This document shows, one piece after another, positions 10,452 through 18,019 of a DNA stretch of 64,000 bases. The translations under genes and the position numbers were made by a program. Source of the stretch: Streptococcus sp. HMSC072G04. GTDB lineage: Bacteria; Bacillota; Bacilli; Lactobacillales; Streptococcaceae. Each line of letters begins with the position of its first letter. Position 1 is the first letter of the stretch. The stretch covers positions 49,285 to 113,284 of the forward strand of contig NZ_KV812002.1 in the NCBI RefSeq assembly GCF_001813295.1. The letters are read 5' to 3'. The notes beneath the pieces were generated by a model that was given only the letters and a program-made list of their open reading frames with translations, was not told the origin of the DNA and ran no database searches.

Positions 10452-10640
10452 ATGACTCTTGATGTAAATAAAGAAGAATTAACAATTTTAGGGATTCCCT
10501 TTGATAACTTTTCAGATTTTGATACTGTCTGGTATGCTATTGGGTCATCAATGATTGAAAATTATGAACCTACTGTTCAAGATGTGATTGACTTAAAAAC
10601 TTATGTTATCAACAGACGAAAGGAATTGAATATTGGTTAA
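10452..10640 (+). CDS. Fic antitoxin (class I, VbhA-like)
   Basis: This 62-residue protein precedes and overlaps a Fic toxin by 8 bp. It carries SSMIEN at residues 32-37. This fits the Fic inhibitory motif [S/T]xxxE[G/N] (S32, E36, N37), in which Glu blocks ATP positioning in the toxin active site. An AAGGAGGTG ribosome binding site precedes the ATG. Assignment as antitoxin rests on this motif, size and overlap. Confidence 0.82.
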   Translation: MTLDVNKEELTILGIPFDNFSDFDTVWYAIGSSMIENYEPTVQDVIDLKTYVINRRKELNIG

Positions 10641-11244
10641 AAATCAATACGAAGGCTATAAGTACATTGACCCTCATCACCAATATACCTATCCAAATTC
10701 CACAGTCTTAATCAACAAACAAAATGTTACAAATATTGAAGAAGCCTATCGAAATGAACACTTATTCGTTACTAAAAGACTTGCAGACTTGCGCTTGAAA
10801 GCCATTGAAGTCTATTCCATGAGTAATATTTTAGCCATTCATAACTATTTGTTTCAGGATGTTTATGCCTGGTCAGGACAATATCGCAAGGTGAATATCT
10901 CAAAAAATGGGAATCCTTTTATGTCAATACAATCTTTCAGTACTGCCCAAGCATATATAAACCGCCTTATTCATACCTATTATCAAACTGCTAATTCAAA
11001 AGATGAGATTATTAAACAATTAGCAAAAATTCTTGATAATCTTAATTATTTCCATCCCTTTCGAGAAGGGAATGGACGAACTCAACGAGAAGTCATTCGT
11101 TCCTTAGCATTATCAAAAGGATACTCTGCACAAATACGTGTGGAGCAAGATGACGAGGTTTACAATCTTTATATGGACGGAACAGTCTATGGAGATTTAG
11201 GAAAGTTAGAAGAACTACTTGGTAAAATACTGGAAAAATTGTAA
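10633..11244 (+). CDS. Fic family AMP-transferase toxin
   Basis: This 203-residue Fic-domain protein has the complete catalytic motif HPFREGNGRT at residues 141-150. His, the phosphate-binding Gly-Asn-Gly and Arg are all present, so it should transfer AMP to target-protein hydroxyls unless inhibited. Translation starts at TTG 10633 inside the antitoxin gene, with AAAGGA 8 bp upstream. An upstream in-frame stop rules out earlier starts. With the antitoxin it probably stabilises the ICE or acts in phage defence; which of the two is inference. Confidence 0.9.
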   Translation: MVKNQYEGYKYIDPHHQYTYPNSTVLINKQNVTNIEEAYRNEHLFVTKRLADLRLKAIEVYSMSNILAIHNYLFQDVYAWSGQYRKVNISKNGNPFMSIQSFSTAQAYINRLIHTYYQTANSKDEIIKQLAKILDNLNYFHPFREGNGRTQREVIRSLALSKGYSAQIRVEQDDEVYNLYMDGTVYGDLGKLEELLGKILEKL

Positions 11245-11326
11245 ATTAGTCTACAAAAATACTTCTATGTTTTTAAATATCCTAAATATCACAGAAAATT
11301 ATAACTTACTCAAAACTTAAAGACAA

Positions 11327-11359
11327 AAAGCTTCTGAAATCTAACGTTTCAGAAGCTTT
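11327..11359. terminator. Bidirectional terminator between fic and the RiPP transporter
   Basis: A perfect 13-bp stem (11327-11339 with 11347-11359) with a 7-base loop, an upstream A-run and a downstream T-rich run, between convergent genes. Confidence 0.85.
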
Positions 11360-11422
11360 CTTCTTATCATAAAACGACTGCAACTATTAATCGATACCAC
11401 ATTATCTTATCATGAAAATAAT

Positions 11423-12997
11423 TCAATTTTTTCTTAGTTCAATGACTTGATCGTATCGACTTTCATAATCAATATGGTGAGCGATTTCTAACACCATCAT
11501 CGGTAGTGAGAAAATCAAGTCTCGAACCATCTGGCTATTTTCTACGTCAAGAGCTGCAGTTACCTCATCTGCTAATAAAATATCCTTTTTACGAAGAAGG
11601 AAGCGGGCTAGTTCAATCCGGACTCGTTGTCCGCCTGAAATATTTTCTCCGTTATTAGTGATTACAAAATCAAGTCCATCAGTTAGTTCATGGTCGAGTT
11701 TGACCTGTCTCAAAGCAGTCTCCAATTCTTGATCTGAAAACTCTTGTCCCAAACTAAGATTGTAGCGAACAGTATCATTAAAGAGGAAAGGATGCTGACT
11801 GATAATACCTACCTGACGAATAAAATAACTTGTTTTTGCTCCATCCCTTGTCCGACAAGTAATCGTCCCATCATCCGCCTTTTCTTCCCCTGTGATCATT
11901 CGAAAGAGGGTTGATTTCCCACAGCCACTTGGACCTTTGATGAGAACTTTTTCCCCTTGTTGAATGGCTAGATTAAGATCGTGTATAATCTCTCTACCGT
12001 TATAAGATTTACTTAAATGAGAAATTTCTAGTTCTTCTACTTGTGAGATCGAATGATTGTCCGATTCACTATTATCTTCTCGATTTAAAATCCCGAAAAT
12101 CTTTTCTGCCGTTGTTTTGGCTCCTTGTACTTCAACCACATCATACATGATATTTTGTATAGGACCTACCAGTTGACCAGCGGCAATATACATTGCAACC
12201 AGACTAGCCACTGAAACATGATGACCATGCATGGCAAGGAAGAACCCCAATACCAAGGGGAGTACTTGGCTAAGAAAGACCATGAAACCATTACAAAAGA
12301 AAACAATATTATGGGTAAAAGCAAACTTTTGAATGGCTCGTTGATAACGAAGATTGATATTCCAGACGCGCTGAGAATTTTCAGGCAAGGCTTGATTCAT
12401 CCGCAAGGTTTGAGCCCCTCGAATACTATCAGAGATTTGGTTATGAACAGCTGTTCTTCCCTGAGACATTTCATCCCCTGAATTCTTTAGCTTATTATTC
12501 ATTAAGAATTGTGGAATGGGACGTAAGATCGTGAAGAAAACAAAGATAGAACCCAATAAAACATTTTGGGCAATGATATAGATCGCCGTAATCAGCGCTC
12601 CAAATCCCCAACATGAAATAGTCATATAGCGTTCAAAAAAGTTATCTCCTAAAAATTCCATATCCTGTGTCAGCATGGTAATCTTTTCATCTTCACTATA
12701 TTCCCTGTCTTCCATTAACTTATGAAACAATGCCGTTCGGATATTCATGTGAATTTCACGTCGAAAGACATTATTTGCATGATTACAAAATAACATTAGA
12801 CTATACAAAGCGAAATAGACAGAAAAACCAAAGAGGGCAAATTTCCAAATAGAAGAATAGGTAAGGTTATTTTGATCTATCGATAATGCTTTGGCAACAA
12901 CCAAGGGTTGCCCCAAAGCGAGACCTCCATTTGCCAGTGCCCCAATAATAGTTAGGTATTTTGTTTTTTTATCAAGATATTTAAAGATATGAATCAT
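11423..12997 (-). CDS. ABC exporter (fused permease-ATPase) of the radical-SAM RiPP cluster
   Basis: The 524-residue protein has an N-terminal six-helix transmembrane domain and a C-terminal ATPase. The ATPase has Walker A (GPSGCGKST), signature (ISGGQ) and Walker B (ILLADE) motifs. There is no N-terminal C39 peptidase, so it would export the peptide without cutting a double-glycine leader. It is the last gene of a three-gene minus-strand operon (radical SAM, precursor, exporter), and its start is preceded by an AGGAGA site. It may export the modified peptide or give self-immunity. Confidence 0.85.
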   Translation of the reverse strand: MIHIFKYLDKKTKYLTIIGALANGGLALGQPLVVAKALSIDQNNLTYSSIWKFALFGFSVYFALYSLMLFCNHANNVFRREIHMNIRTALFHKLMEDREYSEDEKITMLTQDMEFLGDNFFERYMTISCWGFGALITAIYIIAQNVLLGSIFVFFTILRPIPQFLMNNKLKNSGDEMSQGRTAVHNQISDSIRGAQTLRMNQALPENSQRVWNINLRYQRAIQKFAFTHNIVFFCNGFMVFLSQVLPLVLGFFLAMHGHHVSVASLVAMYIAAGQLVGPIQNIMYDVVEVQGAKTTAEKIFGILNREDNSESDNHSISQVEELEISHLSKSYNGREIIHDLNLAIQQGEKVLIKGPSGCGKSTLFRMITGEEKADDGTITCRTRDGAKTSYFIRQVGIISQHPFLFNDTVRYNLSLGQEFSDQELETALRQVKLDHELTDGLDFVITNNGENISGGQRVRIELARFLLRKKDILLADEVTAALDVENSQMVRDLIFSLPMMVLEIAHHIDYESRYDQVIELRKN

Positions 12998-13053
12998 AAG
13001 TTTCTCCTGGAAAAAATAGAGAGGCTAGCACACCTCTCTGTAATTTAGAAACA

Positions 13054-13128
13054 TTATTTACAATAATTGCAAATATTAGTCACATTTTCAGGTCTCTTAG
13101 GGATTTGATTATTTTTTTTGACAACCAT
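13054..13128 (-). CDS. Putative RiPP precursor peptide, 24 residues, Cys-rich C-terminus
   Basis: A short ORF lies between the radical SAM gene and the exporter, behind an AAAGGAGA site. Its N-terminus is MVVKKNNQIPKR and its C-terminus is NVTNICNYCK. Only two Cys are present, at positions 20 and 23, each preceded by Asn two residues earlier (N18-I-C20, N21-Y-C23). Placement, a Lys/Arg-rich leader-like front and a Cys/Asn core suggest a substrate for thioether or carbon cross-linking by the adjacent radical SAM enzyme. Known streptococcal radical SAM peptides include an NxxC class with Cys-to-Asn thioethers; the spacing here is NxC, so the class is not certain. Confidence 0.75.
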   Translation of the reverse strand: MVVKKNNQIPKRPENVTNICNYCK

Positions 13129-13144
13129 AAATATGATCTCCTTT

Positions 13145-14437
13145 CTAGTCCACATCTAAAATATCTTCATATAACTTGGATAAAGCAAAAAGTGCTAGAT
13201 TTTTTTTAATTCTCTCTTTCATACTTTCACATATAAAATCAGAATTTAATTTTGTAATATGCTTGGCCATTGGACAAAAGCCTGATTTACATACCAGAAC
13301 AAATGGACACCCTTTACAATCATCTCTGACCATAATACTCCAGTTCTTTAATTTATTCTGGTTAATCAATCCAGTATTGATATTTCCAAAGATATTCTCT
13401 TTATTGTATAGGGCTACTGTGCAAGATTGTACAATACCTTTAACATTAAACATATAATGATTTAATCGATTTGCGTAGCAACTAAACGAATTATGAATAA
13501 CTATATTCGGTGAACATAACTTGTATCCTAAGTTTAATGCTCTAATTGACAACTCATAACTTGCATCATCTTTTAATAATGTAACACAATCATCCCTAGA
13601 ACGGTCACCTTGACCCCAATTTCCTATGTTATGATACATTACTAAAAATCTATCATCACCTTTAAAAAATTCGCCATCATTCAGTAAAAACAATTCCATG
13701 TGATTGTAATTTTCTTTAGAAACATTAAAACGAAGTACACAAGTGAAATTTAGAGGAGTTTCTTTCATACGATGCAAATTTTCTAAAATACGAAGATAAG
13801 ACCCCTTTTTATTTTTTAAAACTCGTTGTGTATCATGACTTTCACAATCACCATCAAGAGTAATTTGAAAACTTGAAACATGATAATCAGATACTAACGC
13901 TTCAAATTTCTTACTTGTAAGTAAAAATCCATTAGTCGTTATACTAGCTGAATATATCACATCAAACTGATCACAAAGTTCTAAAAATTTTGTAGATAAT
14001 CGCTGAATAGTTGCATATCCTAATAGTGGTTCTCCACCGAACCAAGAAATTCTTAAATACCTATAAACACCTGTTTTTAACTTTTCCTCTGCAAATTTTA
14101 AAATTGCTAGCTCTGTTTTTTCTGACATTCCGATATTCTCAAAATGCTCATAGCAGTATTTACATCGAAAATTACAATCACCATGTGTTAAAATTGTAAA
14201 CTCTAAAACCTCATTATTAGTATCTTGAATTTGTTGTAGATATTTATCTACTTCATTCTCTTCAGAACAATACATATTCTGCTCAAGATAACTATAATAA
14301 TCTCTTGCTATCTCTTTATTATGAGAGATTACTTCTTCCAATTCTTTTGTTATAAAAAAAGAATGATTATTTTTAGTATTAAAATAGACCGTACCTGAAT
14401 CAAGTTTATGACTTAATACATATCGTGATAATTGCAT
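13145..14437 (-). CDS. Radical SAM/SPASM peptide-modifying enzyme
   Basis: The 430-residue enzyme has the radical SAM cluster motif CNFRCKYCYEHF (C88, C92, C95). It also has a C-terminal Cys-rich SPASM region (KGCPFVLVCKSGFCPMAK and a final CESM). Residues 1-80 look like a peptide-recognition region. SPASM enzymes of this size cross-link side chains in ribosomal peptides. It is first in its operon, 16 bp upstream of the precursor gene, which is the likely substrate. No Rgg/SHP pair, common beside streptococcal radical SAM peptide clusters, is next to it. Confidence 0.9.
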   Translation of the reverse strand: MQLSRYVLSHKLDSGTVYFNTKNNHSFFITKELEEVISHNKEIARDYYSYLEQNMYCSEENEVDKYLQQIQDTNNEVLEFTILTHGDCNFRCKYCYEHFENIGMSEKTELAILKFAEEKLKTGVYRYLRISWFGGEPLLGYATIQRLSTKFLELCDQFDVIYSASITTNGFLLTSKKFEALVSDYHVSSFQITLDGDCESHDTQRVLKNKKGSYLRILENLHRMKETPLNFTCVLRFNVSKENYNHMELFLLNDGEFFKGDDRFLVMYHNIGNWGQGDRSRDDCVTLLKDDASYELSIRALNLGYKLCSPNIVIHNSFSCYANRLNHYMFNVKGIVQSCTVALYNKENIFGNINTGLINQNKLKNWSIMVRDDCKGCPFVLVCKSGFCPMAKHITKLNSDFICESMKERIKKNLALFALSKLYEDILDVD

Positions 14438-14477
14438 ATTATCACCTCTATTTCTTTGTGAATTATTTTACAAATTC

Positions 14478-14507
14478 ATTATACATCTAAGAACAAGTCT
14501 TTGTCAA
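14478..14507 (-). promoter_or_regulatory. Strong promoter of the RiPP operon
   Basis: On the minus strand a consensus TTGACA (14502-14507) and consensus TATAAT (14478-14483) are 18 bp apart, ~40 bp before the radical SAM gene. An AGAGGTGAT ribosome binding site follows. Confidence 0.8.
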
Positions 14508-14640
14508 CGAATACTCAAAAGATTAGAAAAGTTTAAACTTTTAATGATATTCTAAGTTTTCCTCCGTAAGTATTCATCTCATCCATTACAATAAAAAGTT
14601 ACTGTTGGAAACATATAGGAGATTAGAAACTATGGTATAC

Positions 14641-14669
14641 TAGTGATAATAAATAGTTATCGGTAGGAG
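14641..14669 (+). repeat. 29-bp inverted repeat, left copy: candidate recombinase site
   Basis: These 29 bases are the exact reverse complement of 17936-17964. The core reads CTAnnGATAA, 7-bp spacer TAAATAG, TTATCnnTAG, i.e. two inverted arms around a short spacer as in tyrosine-recombinase core sites (the leading C is the base before the repeat). The right end of the repeat is the ribosome binding site (GGTAGGAG) of the gene at 14679. An extended -10 (TGG, TATACT) straddles the outer edge. Confidence 0.85.
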
Positions 14670-14678
14670 AAATCTAGC

Positions 14679-15242
14679 GTGAATAAAAAAAAAATAAGAG
14701 TTTTTTTGAGTAGACCTAATCCGTTTACTAAAGAACAACAGTACTTTATAGATAAATTAAAAAACACCTTAGATAAGTACAATATTGAAAGTATAACATT
14801 GCAAGCAAAAGATTATTCACCATATGAATCTCTAACAGTTTTGAATGAAATGATAAAAAGATGCTATGGTATGGTCATCTTAGCTTTTGGACATACATAT
14901 ATTCAATCTGGTATTTTAAAAAAAGGAGCAATTAAGAATAAAAATTTTTTTGAAGCTGAAGAACAATCATTAGATGGAAAATGGATTACAAGTTCTTTTT
15001 GTCAAATTGAAGGTGCTATGGCAATTTCAAATAATATTCCCATTTTAATTATTAAGCAAAAAAATTTACGTATTGATGGTATTTTAAAGGATGATAAAAA
15101 AATTGTATCTGTATCGGATTTTACTTTAGAAAACACTTCACAAATTGATTTCTTTTTTGAAAATATTTTAGAAAAAGAAATCTACTATTGGAAAAAATCA
15201 CTAGAGCAAATATTTAATAAAATTGAAGGAAAAATAATATAA
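14679..15242 (+). CDS. Rossmann-like (TIR/SLOG/deoxyribosyltransferase-type) protein of the TIR-caspase cassette
   Basis: The 187-residue protein starts at GTG 14679 behind GGTAGGAG. The N-terminus KIRVFLSRPNPFTKEQQYFI, a middle GMVILAFG strand, and SSFCQIEGAMAISNNIPILII resemble small nucleotide-processing Rossmannoid domains. The conserved Glu before a helix (QIEGA) could be catalytic. It is first in line with the TIR and caspase genes. I do not recognise it by name. It may make or sense a nucleotide signal for the caspase module; that is inference from context. Confidence 0.6.
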   Translation: MNKKKIRVFLSRPNPFTKEQQYFIDKLKNTLDKYNIESITLQAKDYSPYESLTVLNEMIKRCYGMVILAFGHTYIQSGILKKGAIKNKNFFEAEEQSLDGKWITSSFCQIEGAMAISNNIPILIIKQKNLRIDGILKDDKKIVSVSDFTLENTSQIDFFFENILEKEIYYWKKSLEQIFNKIEGKII

Positions 15243-15256
15243 AGCGTTTTCTAAAG

Positions 15257-15265
15257 TGGTATAAT
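15257..15265 (+). promoter_or_regulatory. Internal promoter for TIR and caspase genes
   Basis: An extended -10 (TGG then TATAAT at 15260-15265) lies 30 bp before the TIR gene. The pair therefore need not depend on promoters outside the inverted repeats. Confidence 0.55.
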
Positions 15266-15295
15266 AAAGTCAAAGCTTTTATGAGGAGAAACTGG

Positions 15296-15673
15296 ATGAA
15301 AAGAATTTTTATAAGCTTTGCAATTGAAGATGAAATTCTTCGAGATTTACTAAGGGGACAATCACGAAATACGAACTCCCCATTTGAATTTGTAGATATG
15401 TCTGTTAAGAAACCATGGGATTCTCAATGGAAAACTAAATGTAGAACAAGAATTAGAGGGTGTGATGGTATGATTACTATCATTACTAGGAATACCAAGA
15501 ATGCCGATGGGCAAATTTGGGAAATGAACTGTGCTACAGATGAGGGGATACCACTACTTGCAATTTATGGTAACAAAGATCATATTGGTGCAACGATTCC
15601 AAATGAATGTGGCTATCTTCCTGTAGTAGATTGGAATTGGGAAAAGATTAGTACTTGGATAAAACAATTGTGA
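15296..15673 (+). CDS. ThsB-like TIR-fold protein
   Basis: This 125-residue protein begins MKRIFISFAIEDE, the pattern of the small MTH538/ThsB TIR-like family. It continues with KTKCRTRIRGCDGMITIITRNT and WEMNCATDEGIPLLAIYG; the Glu in WEMN is a candidate catalytic residue for NAD+ cleavage. ThsB proteins are the phage sensors of Thoeris systems and make cyclic ADP-ribose-type signals. The start at 15296 is chosen for its GAGGAG site. It lies 10 bp before a caspase-like protease gene, matching the TIR-plus-caspase Thoeris variant. Confidence 0.82.
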   Translation: MKRIFISFAIEDEILRDLLRGQSRNTNSPFEFVDMSVKKPWDSQWKTKCRTRIRGCDGMITIITRNTKNADGQIWEMNCATDEGIPLLAIYGNKDHIGATIPNECGYLPVVDWNWEKISTWIKQL

Positions 15674-15683
15674 GGAATAATTT

Positions 15684-16664
15684 ATGTTAAAAAACAAGGC
15701 ATTAATTGTTGGTATCGATGAATATTCTCAGGCTCCATTAGGGGGATGTGTAAATGATGCAGAGGAGATAGCGAAATTATTGGAAGAAAACGAGGATGGT
15801 TCCCCTAATTTCAGTGTTAAGCTAAAACGTAATGTACAAACAAAAGCAGAGTTATTGGAGGACCTTCATTCTTTATTTAAAGAAGGAGAATCCGACATTG
15901 CACTTTTTTATTTCTCAGGACATGGAACAGATGAGATGGCTGGTCAAATCGTAACACCAGATTTTAATGGCTATGATATGGGGATTTCTATGAATGATAT
16001 ACTTCGACTGGCAAACACTTCTAAAAGTCGAAATAAAATTATCATCTTAGATTGTTGTTATTCTGGAAAGTTAGGAGATTGTAGTCCTATAGACTCATCG
16101 AATGCCATGATTGGAAAAGGTGTTACTATTCTAACAGCAAGCAATCGTGATGAAGTTGCTGTTGAAGATGGAATAACTGGTCATGGTGTGTTTACTGAAT
16201 TACTAATTCAGGGGCTAAAAGGTGGAGCAGCAGATGTTAGCGGGAATGTTACTCCTGCTAGTTTGTATTCTTTTGTCGATCAGTCACTTGGAGTATGGGA
16301 ACAAAGGCCTCTATTTAAAACAAATATAACAGGATTTTTACCTATCAGAACTGTTGAAGCTAAAGTATCAAAAAAGGTGCTACGGAAACTTCATCAATAT
16401 TTTCCAGAAGCTACTTCAGAATTTCAATTAGATCCATCATTTGAATTTACCAATACTCCTGAAGTAACTCATGAATATAAAGAACCTTTCGCAAAAGAAG
16501 AAAATGTTGGTAAATTTAAAGAGTTACAGCTTTATGAAAGCGTAGGTTTGATTGAACCTGTTGGAGAGGAGCATATGTACTTTGCTGCTATGAACAGCAA
16601 GTCTTGTCGTTTGACACCACTAGGTTTACATTATTGGAAATTATCAAGAGATAAGAGATTTTAA
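15684..16664 (+). CDS. Caspase-like cysteine protease (peptidase C14), probable Thoeris effector
   Basis: The 326-residue protein has an N-terminal caspase domain (residues 1-215). The catalytic His is in FYFSGHG (H80) and the catalytic Cys in ILDCCYSG (C125). A ~100-residue C-terminal region follows, ending in a winged-helix-like LQLYESVGLIEPVGEEHMYF segment and LTPLGLHYW. Such proteases degrade host proteins and kill the infected cell when activated. TIR-made cyclic nucleotides activate caspase effectors in the Thoeris variant called type IV. The adjacent TIR gene supports that role; the ligand-binding site is not evident. Confidence 0.87.
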   Translation: MLKNKALIVGIDEYSQAPLGGCVNDAEEIAKLLEENEDGSPNFSVKLKRNVQTKAELLEDLHSLFKEGESDIALFYFSGHGTDEMAGQIVTPDFNGYDMGISMNDILRLANTSKSRNKIIILDCCYSGKLGDCSPIDSSNAMIGKGVTILTASNRDEVAVEDGITGHGVFTELLIQGLKGGAADVSGNVTPASLYSFVDQSLGVWEQRPLFKTNITGFLPIRTVEAKVSKKVLRKLHQYFPEATSEFQLDPSFEFTNTPEVTHEYKEPFAKEENVGKFKELQLYESVGLIEPVGEEHMYFAAMNSKSCRLTPLGLHYWKLSRDKRF

Positions 16665-16665
16665 G

Positions 16666-16695
16666 AGGGAAGTGAATCAATTTACTCACTTCCCT
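16666..16695. terminator. Shared terminator at the centre of the inverted cassette
   Basis: A perfect 10-bp stem (16666-16675 with 16686-16695) plus TTTT. It lies between the convergent caspase and TPR genes and overlaps the stop codon of the latter. Confidence 0.8.
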
Positions 16696-17927
16696 TTTAT
16701 TATTTTTAGAGTTTCGTAATAATCTTCCTTTAGCTCTTTACGACCTGAGGTAACAGTCTCTTCTTGCCTTTTTGTAATAGGCTTAAATTTAATAATTGAT
16801 TCGTCAGTACCAAATGCAATTAAAGTCAAATCTTTAACATTTTCATTAAACCAAGTATCATCGAGCTCAGTTTCCTCTCGTTTGAGAAATTGTAATTCTG
16901 TTAAGCAAGTTTTAGCAAAATGAACAGCAGAGTAATAGTATTCTTTTACTGATTCGATGTCCTTAGATATACGATATTGTTTTAATAAAAGAGCACAGTA
17001 ATTTCTAGCACAATAGAGATTCCCACTCTCAAAATTTGAACCATTTTTGTAATATCTTCTAGCTTGTTCTAAGAACTTACATTCTCTATTAAGTGCAAAA
17101 ATTTGCTTATTTATCGCTGCAACAATACCTAGCAAGTTTTCATTTGTAGAGGTGATTAAGTCTATTTTTTTATCAATGTATGATAAGGTCGAAAGTAGAT
17201 TTTCTATGGTTATATCTTTTTTATAGCGACATAGAATGTATTGAGACAATATGTCTTCATCAAAAGATAAGTTTAAAATCTGAAGATACTTTTTCTCGGC
17301 TTCTTCAAACTGCATATTTTCCTTCAAATTTTCAGCTTCTTGAATCATAGTCCTTATCGAGTCGCCTTCTGTATCTTCGTGTTTTGACAATTGAATTAAT
17401 GGTTCAATTCTATATAAATTATAATCAAATACAGGACTATCAATGTATTCTGGATTAGAATTTAAACAAGCGATTAAAGTTTTTTCCAATTGCTCCTGAA
17501 CGGATTTTCTATAGTTTTCATCCGATAATATTTTCTTTCTATGATATCTTATCTGTGGACTCATTGAGATATCAAAAAATGGATATTTGCGAATGGTAAT
17601 TTCCTCACAAAGAATAATTGTAGACTTAGGTTTCATTGCATGACGAAGTCCTAACTCATAGATCGCATTTTGATTCAGAGTACTTATATCAGCAATTACT
17701 ATATCAGCTAAAAAAATAGATGTAATGAAATTTTTGTTAATAGCTACAGAAGTAGGGACTTCATCACCTCGATATGCATTTGTGGAGTAAATGGAGTTCA
17801 AATTATTCCGTGATAAAACTGGCTTTATAAACTTAAAATATATATCATCTAAGTTTAGCTTCACCAACGTCCCAGGAATTTTCTTTACTCCGTAACCCAT
17901 AACTACAAAGCATGTTTTATCATCCAT
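16686..17927 (-). CDS. TIR/deoxyribosyltransferase-like protein with TPR-like C-terminus
   Basis: In the 413-residue protein, residues 1-~140 form a Rossmann-like domain. It carries the motif IADISTLNQNAIYELGLRHA, seen in TIR-like and nucleoside-deoxyribosyltransferase-like domains of bacterial immune proteins. The rest is all-helical with tetratricopeptide-like segments, similar to proteins annotated as TRAFs-binding/TPR proteins. It converges on the caspase gene and its ribosome binding site lies in the right inverted repeat. It could be a second effector, a sensor or a regulator of the cassette. Confidence 0.65.
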   Translation of the reverse strand: MDDKTCFVVMGYGVKKIPGTLVKLNLDDIYFKFIKPVLSRNNLNSIYSTNAYRGDEVPTSVAINKNFITSIFLADIVIADISTLNQNAIYELGLRHAMKPKSTIILCEEITIRKYPFFDISMSPQIRYHRKKILSDENYRKSVQEQLEKTLIACLNSNPEYIDSPVFDYNLYRIEPLIQLSKHEDTEGDSIRTMIQEAENLKENMQFEEAEKKYLQILNLSFDEDILSQYILCRYKKDITIENLLSTLSYIDKKIDLITSTNENLLGIVAAINKQIFALNRECKFLEQARRYYKNGSNFESGNLYCARNYCALLLKQYRISKDIESVKEYYYSAVHFAKTCLTELQFLKREETELDDTWFNENVKDLTLIAFGTDESIIKFKPITKRQEETVTSGRKELKEDYYETLKIIKGK

Positions 17928-17935
17928 TTTTCATA

Positions 17936-17964
17936 CTCCTACCGATAACTATTTATTATCACTA
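17936..17964 (-). repeat. 29-bp inverted repeat, right copy: candidate recombinase site
   Basis: An exact inverted copy of 14641-14669. On the minus strand it ends in the ribosome binding site of the 16686-17927 gene, 8 bp from its ATG. A TATAGT -10 box spans its outer edge, with TTAAAC 16 bp further out. The recombinase gene at 18020 starts 55 bp away and is transcribed outward. Confidence 0.85.
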
Positions 17965-18019
17965 TACAAAATGCCCAAATAAGTTTAAAATAACATGATT
18001 ATTATTAAAGGAGATATTC

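Noticed and set aside
14641-17964. Inverted repeats at the TIR/caspase cassette as ends of a transposon
   Set aside because: No transposase lies between them, no flanking target duplication was seen, and the repeats include ribosome binding sites of the flanking genes; a recombinase gene lies outside.
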